Source: Flavimobilis rhizosphaerae (lineage in GTDB: Bacteria > Actinomycetota > Actinomycetes > Actinomycetales > Cellulomonadaceae). Taken from it: a stretch of 64,000 nt of DNA. The stretch spans positions 62,001 to 126,000 of the forward strand of contig NZ_JACZDF010000005.1 of assembly GCF_014852685.1 (NCBI RefSeq), written 5' to 3'. The translations under genes and the position numbers were made by a program. Under the pieces are notes generated by a model. The model did not search any database. It was not told the origin of the DNA and saw only the letters and a list, made by a program, of their open reading frames with translations. Of this stretch, positions 8,533-16,941 are shown in pieces. How positions within the stretch are numbered: the first letter of the stretch is position 1; each line of letters begins with the position of its first letter.

Positions 8533-9402
8533 GTGAACGCATGGGAAGCCCTCGTCCTCGGCCTCGTCCAGGGACTCACCGAGTTCCTGCCCATCTCCTC
8601 GTCGGCGCACCTGCGGGTCGTCGGCGAGCTCATCGGGGACGTCGATCCCGGGGCCGCGTTCACGGCGATCACGCAGATCGGCACGGAGGCCGCGGTCCTC
8701 CTGTACTTCCGCAAGGACATCGCACGGATCGTCAACGCCTGGTGGCGCGCGCTCGTGGGGCGCAACGGCACCTCGGCCGCCGCCCGCTTCGGTGCGGGCG
8801 ACCCCGACGCCCGCATGGCGTGGTGGATCGCGCTCGGCTCGGTGCCGATCGTCGTCGGCGGCCTGCTCCTCGAGGACGCGATCGACACGTCGCTGCGCAA
8901 CCTGTGGATCACGGTCGGCACGCTCACCGTCTTCGGCATCCTCCTCGGCGTCATCGACCGTGTCCGGCCCCAGGAACGTGAGCTCACGCAGCTCACGGCG
9001 GGGCACGCGGTCGCGTTCGGCTTCGCGCAAGCGCTCGCGCTCGTCCCAGGCGTCTCGCGATCGGGCGGCACGATCACGATGGGCCGCCTGCTCGGCTACA
9101 CGCGCGAGGCGGCGGCCAGGTACTCCTTCCTCCTCGCGATCCCCGCGGTCCTCGGCTCGGGGCTCTACAAGCTCGTCGGCTCGCTCGACGAGTTCGGGCA
9201 GCCCGGCACGCCCGGAGTCGGGGCGACGCTCCTCGCGACGGTCGTCGCGTTCGTCGTCGGGTACGTCGTCATCGTGTGGTTCCTCAAGCTCGTCTCGACG
9301 CGTTCGTACCTGCCGTTCGTCGTCTACCGGATCCTCTTCGCGGGCGTCGTCGTCGCGCTGCTCCTCGGGGGCGCGCTCACGGCGGCAGGCACAGGGGTCT
9401 GA
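8533..9402 (+). CDS. uppP: Undecaprenyl-diphosphate phosphatase UppP (BacA)
   Basis: An integral membrane phosphatase of 289 residues that recycles undecaprenyl diphosphate to the lipid carrier for peptidoglycan and other wall polymers. Overproduction is known to give bacitracin tolerance. The two signature motifs are present: [14 protein letters not shown] with Glu17 and SSSAH at residues 22-26, and GVSRSGGT at 173-180. Several hydrophobic segments span the rest (residues about 95-115, 118-135, 185-205, 230-255 and 268-285). GTG 8533 was preferred because Glu17 then sits at its usual position and a TAGTGT box lies 8 nt upstream. An earlier GTG at 8521 is in frame but unlikely. It is followed by mshC. 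Confidence 0.95.
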   Translation: MNAWEALVLGLVQGLTEFLPISSSAHLRVVGELIGDVDPGAAFTAITQIGTEAAVLLYFRKDIARIVNAWWRALVGRNGTSAAARFGAGDPDARMAWWIALGSVPIVVGGLLLEDAIDTSLRNLWITVGTLTVFGILLGVIDRVRPQERELTQLTAGHAVAFGFAQALALVPGVSRSGGTITMGRLLGYTREAAARYSFLLAIPAVLGSGLYKLVGSLDEFGQPGTPGVGATLLATVVAFVVGYVVIVWFLKLVSTRSYLPFVVYRILFAGVVVALLLGGALTAAGTGV

Positions 9403-9409
9403 CGAGCGG

Positions 9410-9438
9410 CTGACCTTGGCCGTCGGTGGGGCTAGGCT
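9410..9438 (+). promoter_or_regulatory. Promoter of mshC, leaderless arrangement
   Basis: CTGACC (9410-9415), a 17-nt spacer and TAGGCT (9433-9438) stand 6 nt before the GTG at 9445. Confidence 0.55.
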
Positions 9439-9444
9439 GGGCCG

Positions 9445-10731
9445 GTGCATGCTTGGCCGACCCCGTACATCCCCGCCCTCCCGTCGACACGCGGGGCCGA
9501 GACCCCGCCGACGCTGCTCGACACCGGCAGCGGCGACCGCGTCCAGCCGGTCGACGGCACGGACGCGGGCCTCTACGTCTGCGGCATCACGCCGTACGAC
9601 GCGACGCACATCGGTCACGCGGCGACGTACGTGACGTTCGACGTCCTGCTGCGCACGTGGCGCGACGCGGGGCTGCGCACGACGCTCGTCTCCAACGTCA
9701 CGGACGTCGACGACCCGCTTCTCGAGCGTGCGGCGGCGACGGGCGTCGACTGGCGCGACCTCGCGGCCGAGCAGATCGCGCTCTTTGGCCGCGACATGAC
9801 GGCGCTCGGCGTCATCCCGCCCGACCTCTACCTCGGCGTCGTCGAGACGGTTCCTCAGGTCGCGGACGCGGTCGAGGCGATGCTCGCCTCGGGTGCCGCC
9901 TACCGTGTGCCCGTCGACCCGGCGGAGTCCGTCGTCGACGGCGACACGCTCGGCGACGTCTACGCGGACCTCTCGCGCGACGACGCGTTCGGGACGGTCG
10001 CGCACCTCGTGCGGGCCCAGCAGCTCGACCTCTTCGCCGAGCGCGGCGGCGATCCGAGCCGCCCAGGCAAGCGCGACCCGCTCGACCCTCTGCTGTGGCG
10101 TCGTGAGCGTCCCGGTGAGCCCGCGTGGGACGCGGGGACGCTCGGCCGCGGACGTCCTGGCTGGCACGTCGAGTGCGCGGTGATCTCGCGGGCCGGCCTC
10201 GGTGACCGCATCCATGTCCAGGGTGGGGGCTCGGACCTCCTCTTCCCGCACCACGAGATGACGTCGTCGCACGTGCGGATGCTCGGCGGCCAGGCGGCTG
10301 TCGTCAACGTGCACGCAGCTCTCGTCGCCTACGAGGGCGAGAAGATGAGCAAGTCGCTCGGCAACCTCGTGCTCGTCTCACGGCTCGTCGCGTCGGGGGT
10401 CGATCCCATGGCGGTACGTGTCGCGCTTCTCGCGCACCACCACGGCGCCGAGTGGGAGTGGTTCGACGCGGACCTCGCGGCCGCGACGACGCGCCTCGAG
10501 CGGTGGCGCGAGGCGGTCTCGGGCAACGGCGGGCCGGACGCGACGGACATGCTCGTCGAGATCCGCGCGGCCCTGCGCGACGACCTCGACACGCCGCGGG
10601 CGCTTGCCGCGGTCGACGCGTGGGCCGAGCGCGCGGTGACGGAGTCGGCGCTCAGCGACGTCGACGTCGTCGAGGGCGCCCCGGGCGTCGTCGCTCGCGC
10701 GCTCGACGCGCTGCTCGGCGTCCGCATCTAG
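9445..10731 (+). CDS. mshC: L-cysteine:1D-myo-inositol 2-amino-2-deoxy-alpha-D-glucopyranoside ligase MshC
   Basis: The third-step enzyme of mycothiol biosynthesis. It adenylates cysteine and joins it to GlcN-inositol in the cytosol. At 428 residues it is shorter than cysteinyl-tRNA synthetase and lacks the C-terminal anticodon-binding region, as expected for MshC. The class I synthetase motifs HIGH (residues 55-58) and KMSKS (300-304) are intact. Zinc/cysteine-site residues are in LYVCGITPYDATH and HVECAVI, and the helical end contains the DLDTPRAL segment. The start GTG 9445 lies 6 nt after TAGGCT. Mycothiol is the main low-molecular-weight thiol of actinobacteria, so the gene also supports the taxonomic placement. 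Confidence 0.94.
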   Translation: MHAWPTPYIPALPSTRGAETPPTLLDTGSGDRVQPVDGTDAGLYVCGITPYDATHIGHAATYVTFDVLLRTWRDAGLRTTLVSNVTDVDDPLLERAAATGVDWRDLAAEQIALFGRDMTALGVIPPDLYLGVVETVPQVADAVEAMLASGAAYRVPVDPAESVVDGDTLGDVYADLSRDDAFGTVAHLVRAQQLDLFAERGGDPSRPGKRDPLDPLLWRRERPGEPAWDAGTLGRGRPGWHVECAVISRAGLGDRIHVQGGGSDLLFPHHEMTSSHVRMLGGQAAVVNVHAALVAYEGEKMSKSLGNLVLVSRLVASGVDPMAVRVALLAHHHGAEWEWFDADLAAATTRLERWREAVSGNGGPDATDMLVEIRAALRDDLDTPRALAAVDAWAERAVTESALSDVDVVEGAPGVVARALDALLGVRI

Positions 10732-10745
10732 CCGTCCCCGGACGT

Positions 10746-10852
10746 GTAGGTCCCGAGCATCGCCCGCCGGTGCTGGAGACCTACGAGTCGCGGGCGACAC
10801 CCGACTCGTAGGTCCCGACCACCGTTCGATGGTGCTGGGGACCTACGACTCG
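10746..10852. repeat. REP-like pair of imperfect palindromes
   Basis: Two related stem-loops stand head to tail: 10746-10784 (GTAGGTC paired with GACCTAC plus GAGCA paired imperfectly with TGCTGG) and 10802-10852 (about 20 of 22 positions pair around the loop GTTCGAT). A short CGAGTCG/CGACTCG repeat links them. The block fills the gap between the convergent mshC and oxidoreductase genes. It may act as a bidirectional terminator, but the duplicated, imperfectly symmetric design resembles REP/BIME elements. Confidence 0.7.
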
Positions 10853-10866
10853 TGCGGCGCCTCGCG

Positions 10867-11814
10867 TCAGCGAGCGTTCGCGCGGGGGAGGACCTCGCGG
10901 GCGACGAGCTCGAGCAGGTCCGGGTCCCCGAGGTCCAGGACCTGCAGGTAGAGCCGCTCGACGCCCATGCCGCGCAGCGCGTCGATGCGTTCGGCCGCTT
11001 CGTCGACGGTTCCGCACACCCCGTGCTCGCGAAGTTCGGCGGGCTCCCGCCCGATCGCGTCCGCGCGCCGGCGAAACTCTGCCTCGTCTCGGCCGACGGC
11101 GCACACGAGCGCGACCGAGCAGAGCAGGTCGCCGTCGGGCCGCTCGGCCGCGGTCGCAGCCTCGCGGATCGTCGCGAACCGCGCGGGGATCGCATCGATC
11201 TCGGGGAAGGACGCGTTGTACTCGGCGGCGAAGCGCGCCGCGAGCTCGGGCGTCCGACGCGGCCCGGACCCGCCGACGATGATCGGCACCCCGGGCGCAC
11301 CGCCGCGGCCGGCCCGCTGGACCGGCGTCGCGAGACCGGGGGCGTCGACGAGGGTGACGTGCTCGCCACGGAACGTGAACGTCGCGTCGGACGGCGTCGC
11401 CCACAGCCCGGTGACGACCTCGAGGTGCTCGGCGAGGATCCCGAAGCGTCGGGCCGGGAACGGCAGGCCGAACGCCTCGTGCTCGCGTGCGAACCAGCCC
11501 GCGCCGAGCCCGAGCTCGACACGGCCGCCCGACATCTGGTCGACCTGCGCGACCTGGACGGCGAGCGCACCCGCGTGCCGGAACGTCACGGGGCTCACGA
11601 GCGTCCCGAGCCGGATCGTCGTCGTGTCGCGGGCGAGGCCCGCAAGCGTCGTCCACGCGTCCGTCGTGCCGGGGAGCCCGTCGGTGCCCATGGGCAGGTA
11701 GTGGTCGGACCGGAAGAAGGCGTCGAAGCCGAGGGCCTCGGCGGCGAGGGCGGTGCGCAGGAGGTCGTCGTACGACGCGCCCTGCTGGGGCTCTGTGAAG
11801 ATGCGGACGTCCAT
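10867..11814 (-). CDS. LLM-class F420-dependent oxidoreductase
   Basis: A 315-residue luciferase-like monooxygenase-fold protein of the actinobacterial F420 group (TIGR03560-like). It shows the N-terminal barrel strand MDVRIFTEPQ, the FFRSDHYLP segment, TTTIRLGTLVSP and the ELGLGAGWF motif that lines the deazaflavin pocket. The substrate is unknown. It could use F420 or FMN, and the motif pattern favours F420. The ATG at 11814 begins the homologous region, and longer readings run into the PAC2 gene. PAC2 lies 49 nt upstream on the same strand, so the two may share a transcript. Confidence 0.85.
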   Translation of the reverse strand: MDVRIFTEPQQGASYDDLLRTALAAEALGFDAFFRSDHYLPMGTDGLPGTTDAWTTLAGLARDTTTIRLGTLVSPVTFRHAGALAVQVAQVDQMSGGRVELGLGAGWFAREHEAFGLPFPARRFGILAEHLEVVTGLWATPSDATFTFRGEHVTLVDAPGLATPVQRAGRGGAPGVPIIVGGSGPRRTPELAARFAAEYNASFPEIDAIPARFATIREAATAAERPDGDLLCSVALVCAVGRDEAEFRRRADAIGREPAELREHGVCGTVDEAAERIDALRGMGVERLYLQVLDLGDPDLLELVAREVLPRANAR

Positions 11815-11863
11815 GCGTCCCACGGTAGGCGACGGCGGGGCGCCATGTGCCCCAGCGCAGCCG

Positions 11864-12748
11864 TCAGGCCGCTGGACCTCCCGGACGCGTGGGCCCGTCG
11901 CCCTTCCCGTCCTCACGACGGCGCAGGTAGCGCTCGAACTCGCGCGCGATCGCGTCGCCGCTCGCCTCCGGCAGGTCGACGGCGTCCTTCGCCGCCTCGA
12001 GCTGCGCGACGTACTCCGCGATCTCCTCGTCCTCGCCCGCGAGGACGTCGACGCCGTCCTCCCACGCGCGTGCGTCGTCGACGAGGTCGCCGAGCGGCAC
12101 CGTGATCCCGAGGAGCTCCTCGAGCCGCGAGAGGATCGCGAGCGTGGCCTTGGGCGACGGCCCGTGCGCGACGTAGTGGGGGATCGCGGCCCATACGGAG
12201 AACCCGTGCATGCTGTGCGTGCGCGCAGCGGCCTGGAGGACGCCGACGATGCCGGTCGGCCCCTCGTACGTGCTCGACGGGAGGTCGAGCATCGCGCGGG
12301 TTGCAAGGTCGTCGCTCGTGGCCGTCACGGGGATCGGGCGCGAGTGCGGGACGTCGGCGAGGAGGCCGCCGAGCGTGACGACCGTGCCGACGCCGAGCGA
12401 GTCGGCGATGCGCAGGACCTCGGCGCAGTACGTGCGCCAGCGCATCGACGGCTCTGTCGCGTGGACGAGCACGAGGCGACGGGTACCGACGGTCACGGTC
12501 GCGAACGTCGTCGTCGGCCACGTGAGGGAGCGCGAGCCGTCCTCCTCGGTCGCGACGACGGGCCGGTTGACCTGGAAGTCGTAGAACTCCTCGGGGTCGA
12601 TGTCGGCGACCTTCGTCGCGCCGAGGTGCTCGACGAGGTGGAGGACGGCCGCGGTCGCGGCTCCGCCCGCGTCGTTCCAGCCCTCGAAGGCCGCGACGAG
12701 GACGGTGTCCCGCGCTGGGGGCTGCTCGGGAAGGTCGGTGCTGTCCAT
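11864..12748 (-). CDS. PAC2 family protein
   Basis: A 294-residue protein of the PAC2 family, whose archaeal and eukaryotic members assist 20S proteasome assembly. Actinobacterial members (for example Rv2125) have a solved fold but no settled role. Conserved features are the VAAFEGWNDAGGAATAAV opening, FYDFQVNRPVV, and VVTLGGLLADVPH. The C-terminal 60 residues are acidic and probably helical. It lies only about 4 kb from the proteasome genes, as in other actinobacteria, so a link to proteasome biology is plausible but unproven. A TAGGCT box on the minus strand ends 6 nt before the ATG, suggesting a leaderless transcript. Confidence 0.88.
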   Translation of the reverse strand: MDSTDLPEQPPARDTVLVAAFEGWNDAGGAATAAVLHLVEHLGATKVADIDPEEFYDFQVNRPVVATEEDGSRSLTWPTTTFATVTVGTRRLVLVHATEPSMRWRTYCAEVLRIADSLGVGTVVTLGGLLADVPHSRPIPVTATSDDLATRAMLDLPSSTYEGPTGIVGVLQAAARTHSMHGFSVWAAIPHYVAHGPSPKATLAILSRLEELLGITVPLGDLVDDARAWEDGVDVLAGEDEEIAEYVAQLEAAKDAVDLPEASGDAIAREFERYLRRREDGKGDGPTRPGGPAA

Positions 12749-12754
12749 CCTTCC

Positions 12755-12760
12755 AGCCTA
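12755..12760 (-). promoter_or_regulatory. -10 box of the PAC2 gene
   Basis: TAGGCT on the minus strand, 6 nt before the ATG at 12748, in a leaderless arrangement. Confidence 0.5.
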
Positions 12761-12874
12761 GGCGGTCGACCGCGTCGAGTGCCGTGGCCCGGCGAGGTCC
12801 ACCGCGTCGCCGGTGTGACCGACGTCGCCCGTCCGCAGGGTGGGGAAACCGCTCCCGACCCCCCGCACCCGGGC

Positions 12875-12880
12875 TAGGGT
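12875..12880 (+). promoter_or_regulatory. -10 box of the HAD hydrolase gene
   Basis: TAGGGT, which would give a leader of about 38 nt containing the AGGAGGAGG ribosome binding site near 12910-12918. Confidence 0.45.
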
Positions 12881-12924
12881 CGCGAGGGTGACGCGGTCGG
12901 GGGGACCGCAGGAGGAGGTAGGAC

Positions 12925-13647
12925 GTGCAGGATGCGACGCTCGCGCCCACGCTCATCGACGCCCCGGGTCTCGTGCCCGAGGCCGTGCTGTGGGACATGG
13001 ACGGCACCATCATCGACACGGAGCCTTACTGGCTCGCGTCCGAGGCGGCGCTCGTCGCCGAGCACGGCGGCACGTGGTCGGACGCCCAGGGCCTCGAGCT
13101 CGTCGGCATGAACCTCCTCGACAGCGCGGTCGTCCTCCAGGAGCACGGCGTCGCGCTCTCGCGCGAGGAGATCGCGGACGACCTCACGCGTCGCGTCGCG
13201 GCGCTGCTCGCCGCCGAGGTGCCGTGGCGCCCCGGGGCGGCCGAGCTCCTCGCCGACCTCCGTGAGCGTGGGGTGCCGTGCGCGCTCGTGACGATGTCCT
13301 ACCGCGAGATGGTCGAGCACCTCCTCGAGGCCCTGCCCGCGGGAACGTTCGAGGTCGTCGTCACGGGCGACGAGGTCGAGCGCGGCAAGCCCGACCCCGA
13401 GCCCTACCTGCGTGCGGCCGAGCTGCTCGGCGTCGACGTGGCCCGCTGCGTCGCGATCGAGGACTCGCGTCCCGGTGTCGCGTCCGCGCTCGCCTCGGGG
13501 GCCGCGACGATCGCGGTGCGCGGGCACGTGCCGGTCGTGCAGCACCCCGGGCTCAGCCGGATCCGGTCGCTCGAGACGCTCGACGTCGGCCTGCTCGGCC
13601 ACGTCCTTGCGGGCGGGATCGTCGACGACCTCGGCGACGACGAGTAG
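12925..13647 (+). CDS. HAD superfamily hydrolase (beta-phosphoglucomutase-like phosphatase)
   Basis: A 240-residue cytosolic HAD phosphatase of subfamily IA. Motif I is DMDGT with the nucleophile Asp24 and acid/base Asp26. Motif II is the Ser/Thr in LVTMSY, motif III the Lys in ERGKPDPEPY, and motif IV EDSRPG. A helical cap lies between motif I and motif II. The substrate is probably a small sugar phosphate, which the sequence does not settle. The GTG at 12925 has a strong AGGAGG-type site a few bases upstream. It is convergent with the RecB-like gene, with 18 nt between stops. Confidence 0.9.
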   Translation: MQDATLAPTLIDAPGLVPEAVLWDMDGTIIDTEPYWLASEAALVAEHGGTWSDAQGLELVGMNLLDSAVVLQEHGVALSREEIADDLTRRVAALLAAEVPWRPGAAELLADLRERGVPCALVTMSYREMVEHLLEALPAGTFEVVVTGDEVERGKPDPEPYLRAAELLGVDVARCVAIEDSRPGVASALASGAATIAVRGHVPVVQHPGLSRIRSLETLDVGLLGHVLAGGIVDDLGDDE

Positions 13648-13665
13648 CACCGTCCGCCTGCGCGC

Positions 13666-14514
13666 TCAGATCCCGAGCGTGAGCGGCACCGCCCCGGTGG
13701 GGAACTCCGGGGGCGTGCCGTCGAACGCGGGGCACAGCGTCCTATGGGCGCACCAGTCGCACAGCTTGCTCGTCCTCGGCCGGAACTCGCCCTCCTGCGC
13801 GTCCCGGACGATCGCGTCCCACACCGCGCGGATCTTCGCCTCCGTGCGCTCGAGATCTCCGGGCGTCGGCACGTTCCGCTGGACCTGCCCGTCGCCGAGG
13901 AACACGAGCTGCAGCATCGCGGGCATCGTGCCGCGTGAGAGCAGGACGACGAGCGCGTAGAAGCGCATCTGGAACGCGACTGACTCGCCGTACTGCGGGC
14001 GCGGTGCCTTGCCGGTCTTGTAGTCGACGATCCGCACCGCGCCGTCGGGTGCGACGTCGACGCGGTCGACGATGCCACGCAGCAGCGGGCCGCCCTCGAG
14101 CTGTGCCTCGAGCGTGATCTCCCGCGCCCGGGGCTCGAGCCGCATCGGGTCCTCGAGCGTGAAGTACCGCTCGACGAGCGCACGCGCCGAGCCGAGCCAG
14201 GCGTCGACCGCCGCGTTGTCGTCGAACATCCCCGCGTACTCGGGCCGCCGCTCCCGCAGGTCGTCCCAGGCACGCGGGAGCAGCTCGAGCGCGAGGCCCG
14301 GGGTGCGTTCCGCTGCCGGGACGTCGAAGATCCCCTCGAGCACCGAGTGCACGAGCGTCCCACGGGCTGCTGCCGGGCTCGGCGCCTCCGGGACACGGTC
14401 GATCGTCCGGAGCCGGAAGAGCAGCGGACACTGCTGGTAGTCGTTCGCGCGCGACGGTGAGAGCGCGGGCGCACGGCGTGCACGGGGCGTGTCGACGGGG
14501 GCCGAGGAGATCAT
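13666..14514 (-). CDS. RecB-family PD-(D/E)XK nuclease with a 4Fe-4S cluster site
   Basis: A 282-residue single-strand DNA exonuclease-like protein (Cas4/AddB nuclease-domain type, PF12705). The core motifs are GIVDRVD (Asp150) and VDYKTGK (Asp164, Lys166), with a downstream QMRFYA segment. Four cysteines, Cys29 in YQQCP and Cys252, Cys255 and Cys261 in the C-terminal CxxC-x5-C, form the iron-sulfur staple seen in AddB and Cas4. No cas genes are near, so it is a stand-alone actinobacterial RecB-like exonuclease such as Rv2119. The ATG at 14514 lies 6 nt after a TAGGGT box, a leaderless arrangement. Confidence 0.9.
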   Translation of the reverse strand: MISSAPVDTPRARRAPALSPSRANDYQQCPLLFRLRTIDRVPEAPSPAAARGTLVHSVLEGIFDVPAAERTPGLALELLPRAWDDLRERRPEYAGMFDDNAAVDAWLGSARALVERYFTLEDPMRLEPRAREITLEAQLEGGPLLRGIVDRVDVAPDGAVRIVDYKTGKAPRPQYGESVAFQMRFYALVVLLSRGTMPAMLQLVFLGDGQVQRNVPTPGDLERTEAKIRAVWDAIVRDAQEGEFRPRTSKLCDWCAHRTLCPAFDGTPPEFPTGAVPLTLGI

Positions 14515-14520
14515 GCCTCC

Positions 14521-14526
14521 ACCCTA
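14521..14526 (-). promoter_or_regulatory. -10 box of the RecB-like gene
   Basis: TAGGGT on the minus strand, 6 nt before the ATG at 14514. Confidence 0.5.
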
Positions 14527-14554
14527 GGGTTCGGGTCGGACACCCGGGTGCGCC

Positions 14555-14560
14555 TAGTCT
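14555..14560 (+). promoter_or_regulatory. -10 box of the site-2 protease gene
   Basis: TAGTCT, 7 nt before the GTG at 14568. No ribosome binding site is visible, consistent with a leaderless message. Confidence 0.5.
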
Positions 14561-14567
14561 GCTCCCT

Positions 14568-15797
14568 GTGGAGGAACGCAGCGGGACCCGAGGTGGGGGC
14601 AGCCGTCCGGCCGGAGGGCTCGTCGTCGGACGTGTCGCCGGTGCGCCCGTCGTCGTCGACGCGTGGTGGCCGCTCGGCGCGCTCGTGCTCGCCGCGGTCT
14701 ACGTACCGACCGCGACGCGGGTCGCCCACCCGCTCGACGGGCTCGCGGCGGTCGGTCTGCCGACGGGCGCGGTCGTCGCGCTCATGACCGTGGCGTTCGT
14801 CGTCCTCCTGCTCGGCTCGGTCGCGCTCCACGAGGTCGCGCACGCGCTCGTCGCGCGCGGGCACGGCCATGCAGTGCGATCCGTGACGCTCACCGCCTGG
14901 GGCGGCCGCACGACCTACGACCCGCGTGGCACGACCCCGCGCAGCCACCTGCTCACCGCGCTCGCAGGTCCGGCCGTCAACGTCGCCCTCGCCCTCGCGC
15001 TCGGCGGTCTCGCGGCCGCGCTCGGCACGACGGCGACGACCGCGTGGGGATTCGTCGTCGTCCAGGTGCTTCTTGCGGGTGCCGCAGCGAACGGTGTCGT
15101 CGCCGTCGTCAACCTCGTGCCCGCGCTGCCCTACGACGGCGGTGCGGCTCTCGAGGCCGTCGTGTGGCGGCTCACCCGGGATCGTGCGACCGCGACGCGC
15201 GTCGCCGCGGCGAGCGGGTACGGCATCGCGGTCGCGATCGTCGCGGTCCTCGCCGCGTGGTGGCTGCTCGCGCAGAGCTCGCCGCCCCCGCTCGTCCTCG
15301 CGTGGGGCCTCGTCCTCGCGGTGCTCGTCTGGCACGGTGCCAGCCGCGCTGCTGCGTCCGCCGTGCCGGCGGCGCGGGCGGCGACGCTCGACCCCGCGAA
15401 GCTCGTGCGTCCCGTCACGGTCGTCGCGCCGGACGCGACGATCGATGCCGCGCTCTCGACCCTCCTCGCGGACGGGGTGCGTGCGGTCGTTGTGCCCGAC
15501 GCTCTCGGTCGGCCGATCGCGTGGGCCGACGGGGCCGCGCTTGCTGCTGCGCCTGCCGAGCGACGCGCGTGTCACGTGCTCGAGGTCGCGACCGCGCTCG
15601 CTCCGGCGGGCCCCGTCGACGCGTCCCTCACGGGGATCGACCTCTTCGACGCGGTCCGTGCGGTCGCGGACGCCCCGGTGATCGTCGCCGTGCGCCACGG
15701 GCGCGTCGTCGGGCTCATCGTCGTCGCCGAGGTCGTCGCGGCGCTCCGCGCGCCCTCGCGCCGGACGCCGCGCAGCGACCGGCCGCAGGACAACTAG
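14568..15797 (+). CDS. Site-2 protease family membrane metalloprotease with C-terminal CBS-like region
   Basis: A 409-residue integral membrane protein. The zinc motif HEVAH lies at residues 88-92, inside a hydrophobic segment, and the third ligand lies in LPYDGG (Asp190). About six membrane segments are visible between residues 35 and 290. Residues about 305-400 resemble a CBS-domain pair, as in the SpoIVFB-like M50 subgroup where CBS domains sense nucleotides. S2P enzymes cut membrane-bound regulators such as anti-sigma factors, but no substrate is evident here. GTG 14568 was chosen because TAGTCT lies 7 nt upstream. The trmI start codon lies 11 nt past the stop. Confidence 0.88.
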   Translation: MEERSGTRGGGSRPAGGLVVGRVAGAPVVVDAWWPLGALVLAAVYVPTATRVAHPLDGLAAVGLPTGAVVALMTVAFVVLLLGSVALHEVAHALVARGHGHAVRSVTLTAWGGRTTYDPRGTTPRSHLLTALAGPAVNVALALALGGLAAALGTTATTAWGFVVVQVLLAGAAANGVVAVVNLVPALPYDGGAALEAVVWRLTRDRATATRVAAASGYGIAVAIVAVLAAWWLLAQSSPPPLVLAWGLVLAVLVWHGASRAAASAVPAARAATLDPAKLVRPVTVVAPDATIDAALSTLLADGVRAVVVPDALGRPIAWADGAALAAAPAERRACHVLEVATALAPAGPVDASLTGIDLFDAVRAVADAPVIVAVRHGRVVGLIVVAEVVAALRAPSRRTPRSDRPQDN

Positions 15798-15800
15798 ACT
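15795..15800 (+). promoter_or_regulatory. -10 box of the tRNA methyltransferase gene
   Basis: TAGACT overlaps the stop codon of the protease gene and ends 8 nt before the GTG at 15809. Confidence 0.45.
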
Positions 15801-15808
15801 CCTGCCTC

Positions 15809-16879
15809 GTGACCGACGCGAACCCCACCCCGACCGAGACCCCCGCCACGACTGACGACGCCACGCCCCGTGCGCTCGTCCGCCCCGTCGCGGACTCCGC
15901 GGCGGAGGCCACGGGAGCGGCCGTCCGCCGCGGCCCCTTCCGCGCGGGCGAGCGAGTCCAGCTCACCGACCCCAAGGGCAAGCTCCACACTGTCGTCCTC
16001 AAGGAGGGCGGCCAGTTCCACACGCACCGCGGCTACTTCCGCCACGACGACGTCATCGGTGCTCCCGAGGGCTCGGTCGTCGTGACGACCTCGGGTGTCG
16101 AGTATCTTGCGCTCCGTCCGCTGCTGAGCGACTACACGCTTTCGATGCCGCGAGGCGCGGCGGTCGTCTACCCCAAGGACGCGGGCCAGATCGTCGCGAT
16201 GGCGGACATCTTCCCGGGTGCGCGCGTCATCGAGGCAGGTGTCGGCTCGGGTGCGCTCACGCTCTCGCTCCTGCGCGCCGTCGGTGACTCCGGATCGGTC
16301 CACTCGATCGAGCGGCGCGAGGACTTCGCACAGATCGCGCGCGGCAACGTCGAGCAGTTCTTCGGCGGGCCGCACCCCGCGTGGTCGCTCACGGTCGGCG
16401 ACCTCGCGCCGACGCTCCCGCTCGTCGCGGGGCCGGGCGAGGTCGATCGCGTCGTCCTCGACATGCTCGCGCCGTGGGAGAACATCGACGAGGTCCACAC
16501 GGCGCTCACGCCCGGGGGTGTGCTCGTCTGCTACGTCGCGACGACGACGCAGCTCTCGCGGCTCGCGGAGGACCTGCGCTCGCACGGTGGTTTCGGTGAG
16601 CCCGAGGCCTTCGAGACGATGATCCGTGGCTGGCACCTCGAGGGCCTCGCGGTGCGCCCCAACCACCGCATGGTCGGGCACACTGGCTTCCTCCTCACGG
16701 TGCGCCGCATGGCGGACGGCGTCGAGGCGCCCGAGCGCAAGCGACGCCCGTCGAAGGGTTACACACCTGCGACGACGGACGACTGGTCGCCCGAGGACGT
16801 CGGCGAGCGTCCGGTCTCGGACAAGAAGATCCGTCGCGTCCGTCGCGATGTGGGACGCGGGCCCGACGCCGAGGACTGA
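15809..16879 (+). CDS. trmI: tRNA (adenine-58-N1)-methyltransferase TrmI
   Basis: A 356-residue SAM-dependent enzyme that makes m1A58 in the T-loop of tRNAs and acts as a tetramer in this family. The N-terminal 50 residues are low in complexity, then a small beta-rich domain ([19 protein letters not shown]) leads to the Rossmann fold. The SAM loop is [16 protein letters not shown], and [14 protein letters not shown] carries the substrate-side aspartate. The tail is basic ([13 protein letters not shown]). It precedes arc and the proteasome genes in the same order as Rv2118c in mycobacteria. Start GTG 15809 follows a TAGACT box at 8 nt. Confidence 0.93.
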   Translation: MTDANPTPTETPATTDDATPRALVRPVADSAAEATGAAVRRGPFRAGERVQLTDPKGKLHTVVLKEGGQFHTHRGYFRHDDVIGAPEGSVVVTTSGVEYLALRPLLSDYTLSMPRGAAVVYPKDAGQIVAMADIFPGARVIEAGVGSGALTLSLLRAVGDSGSVHSIERREDFAQIARGNVEQFFGGPHPAWSLTVGDLAPTLPLVAGPGEVDRVVLDMLAPWENIDEVHTALTPGGVLVCYVATTTQLSRLAEDLRSHGGFGEPEAFETMIRGWHLEGLAVRPNHRMVGHTGFLLTVRRMADGVEAPERKRRPSKGYTPATTDDWSPEDVGERPVSDKKIRRVRRDVGRGPDAED

Positions 16880-16883
16880 GCAC

Positions 16884-16889
16884 TAGGGT
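16884..16889 (+). promoter_or_regulatory. -10 box before arc
   Basis: TAGGGT lies 52 nt before the ATG of arc. The AGGAGGT ribosome binding site stands 6 nt before the ATG. This could drive the whole proteasome block. Confidence 0.45.
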
Positions 16890-16941
16890 CGGAGGGAGAG
16901 GGCCGCTGCCCGGCGGCCCGTGCCCTGCAGGAGGTGCGACG

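Noticed and set aside
9445-10731. Cysteinyl-tRNA synthetase as an alternative to MshC
   Set aside because: The protein lacks the C-terminal anticodon-binding region and has the MshC length and N-terminus.
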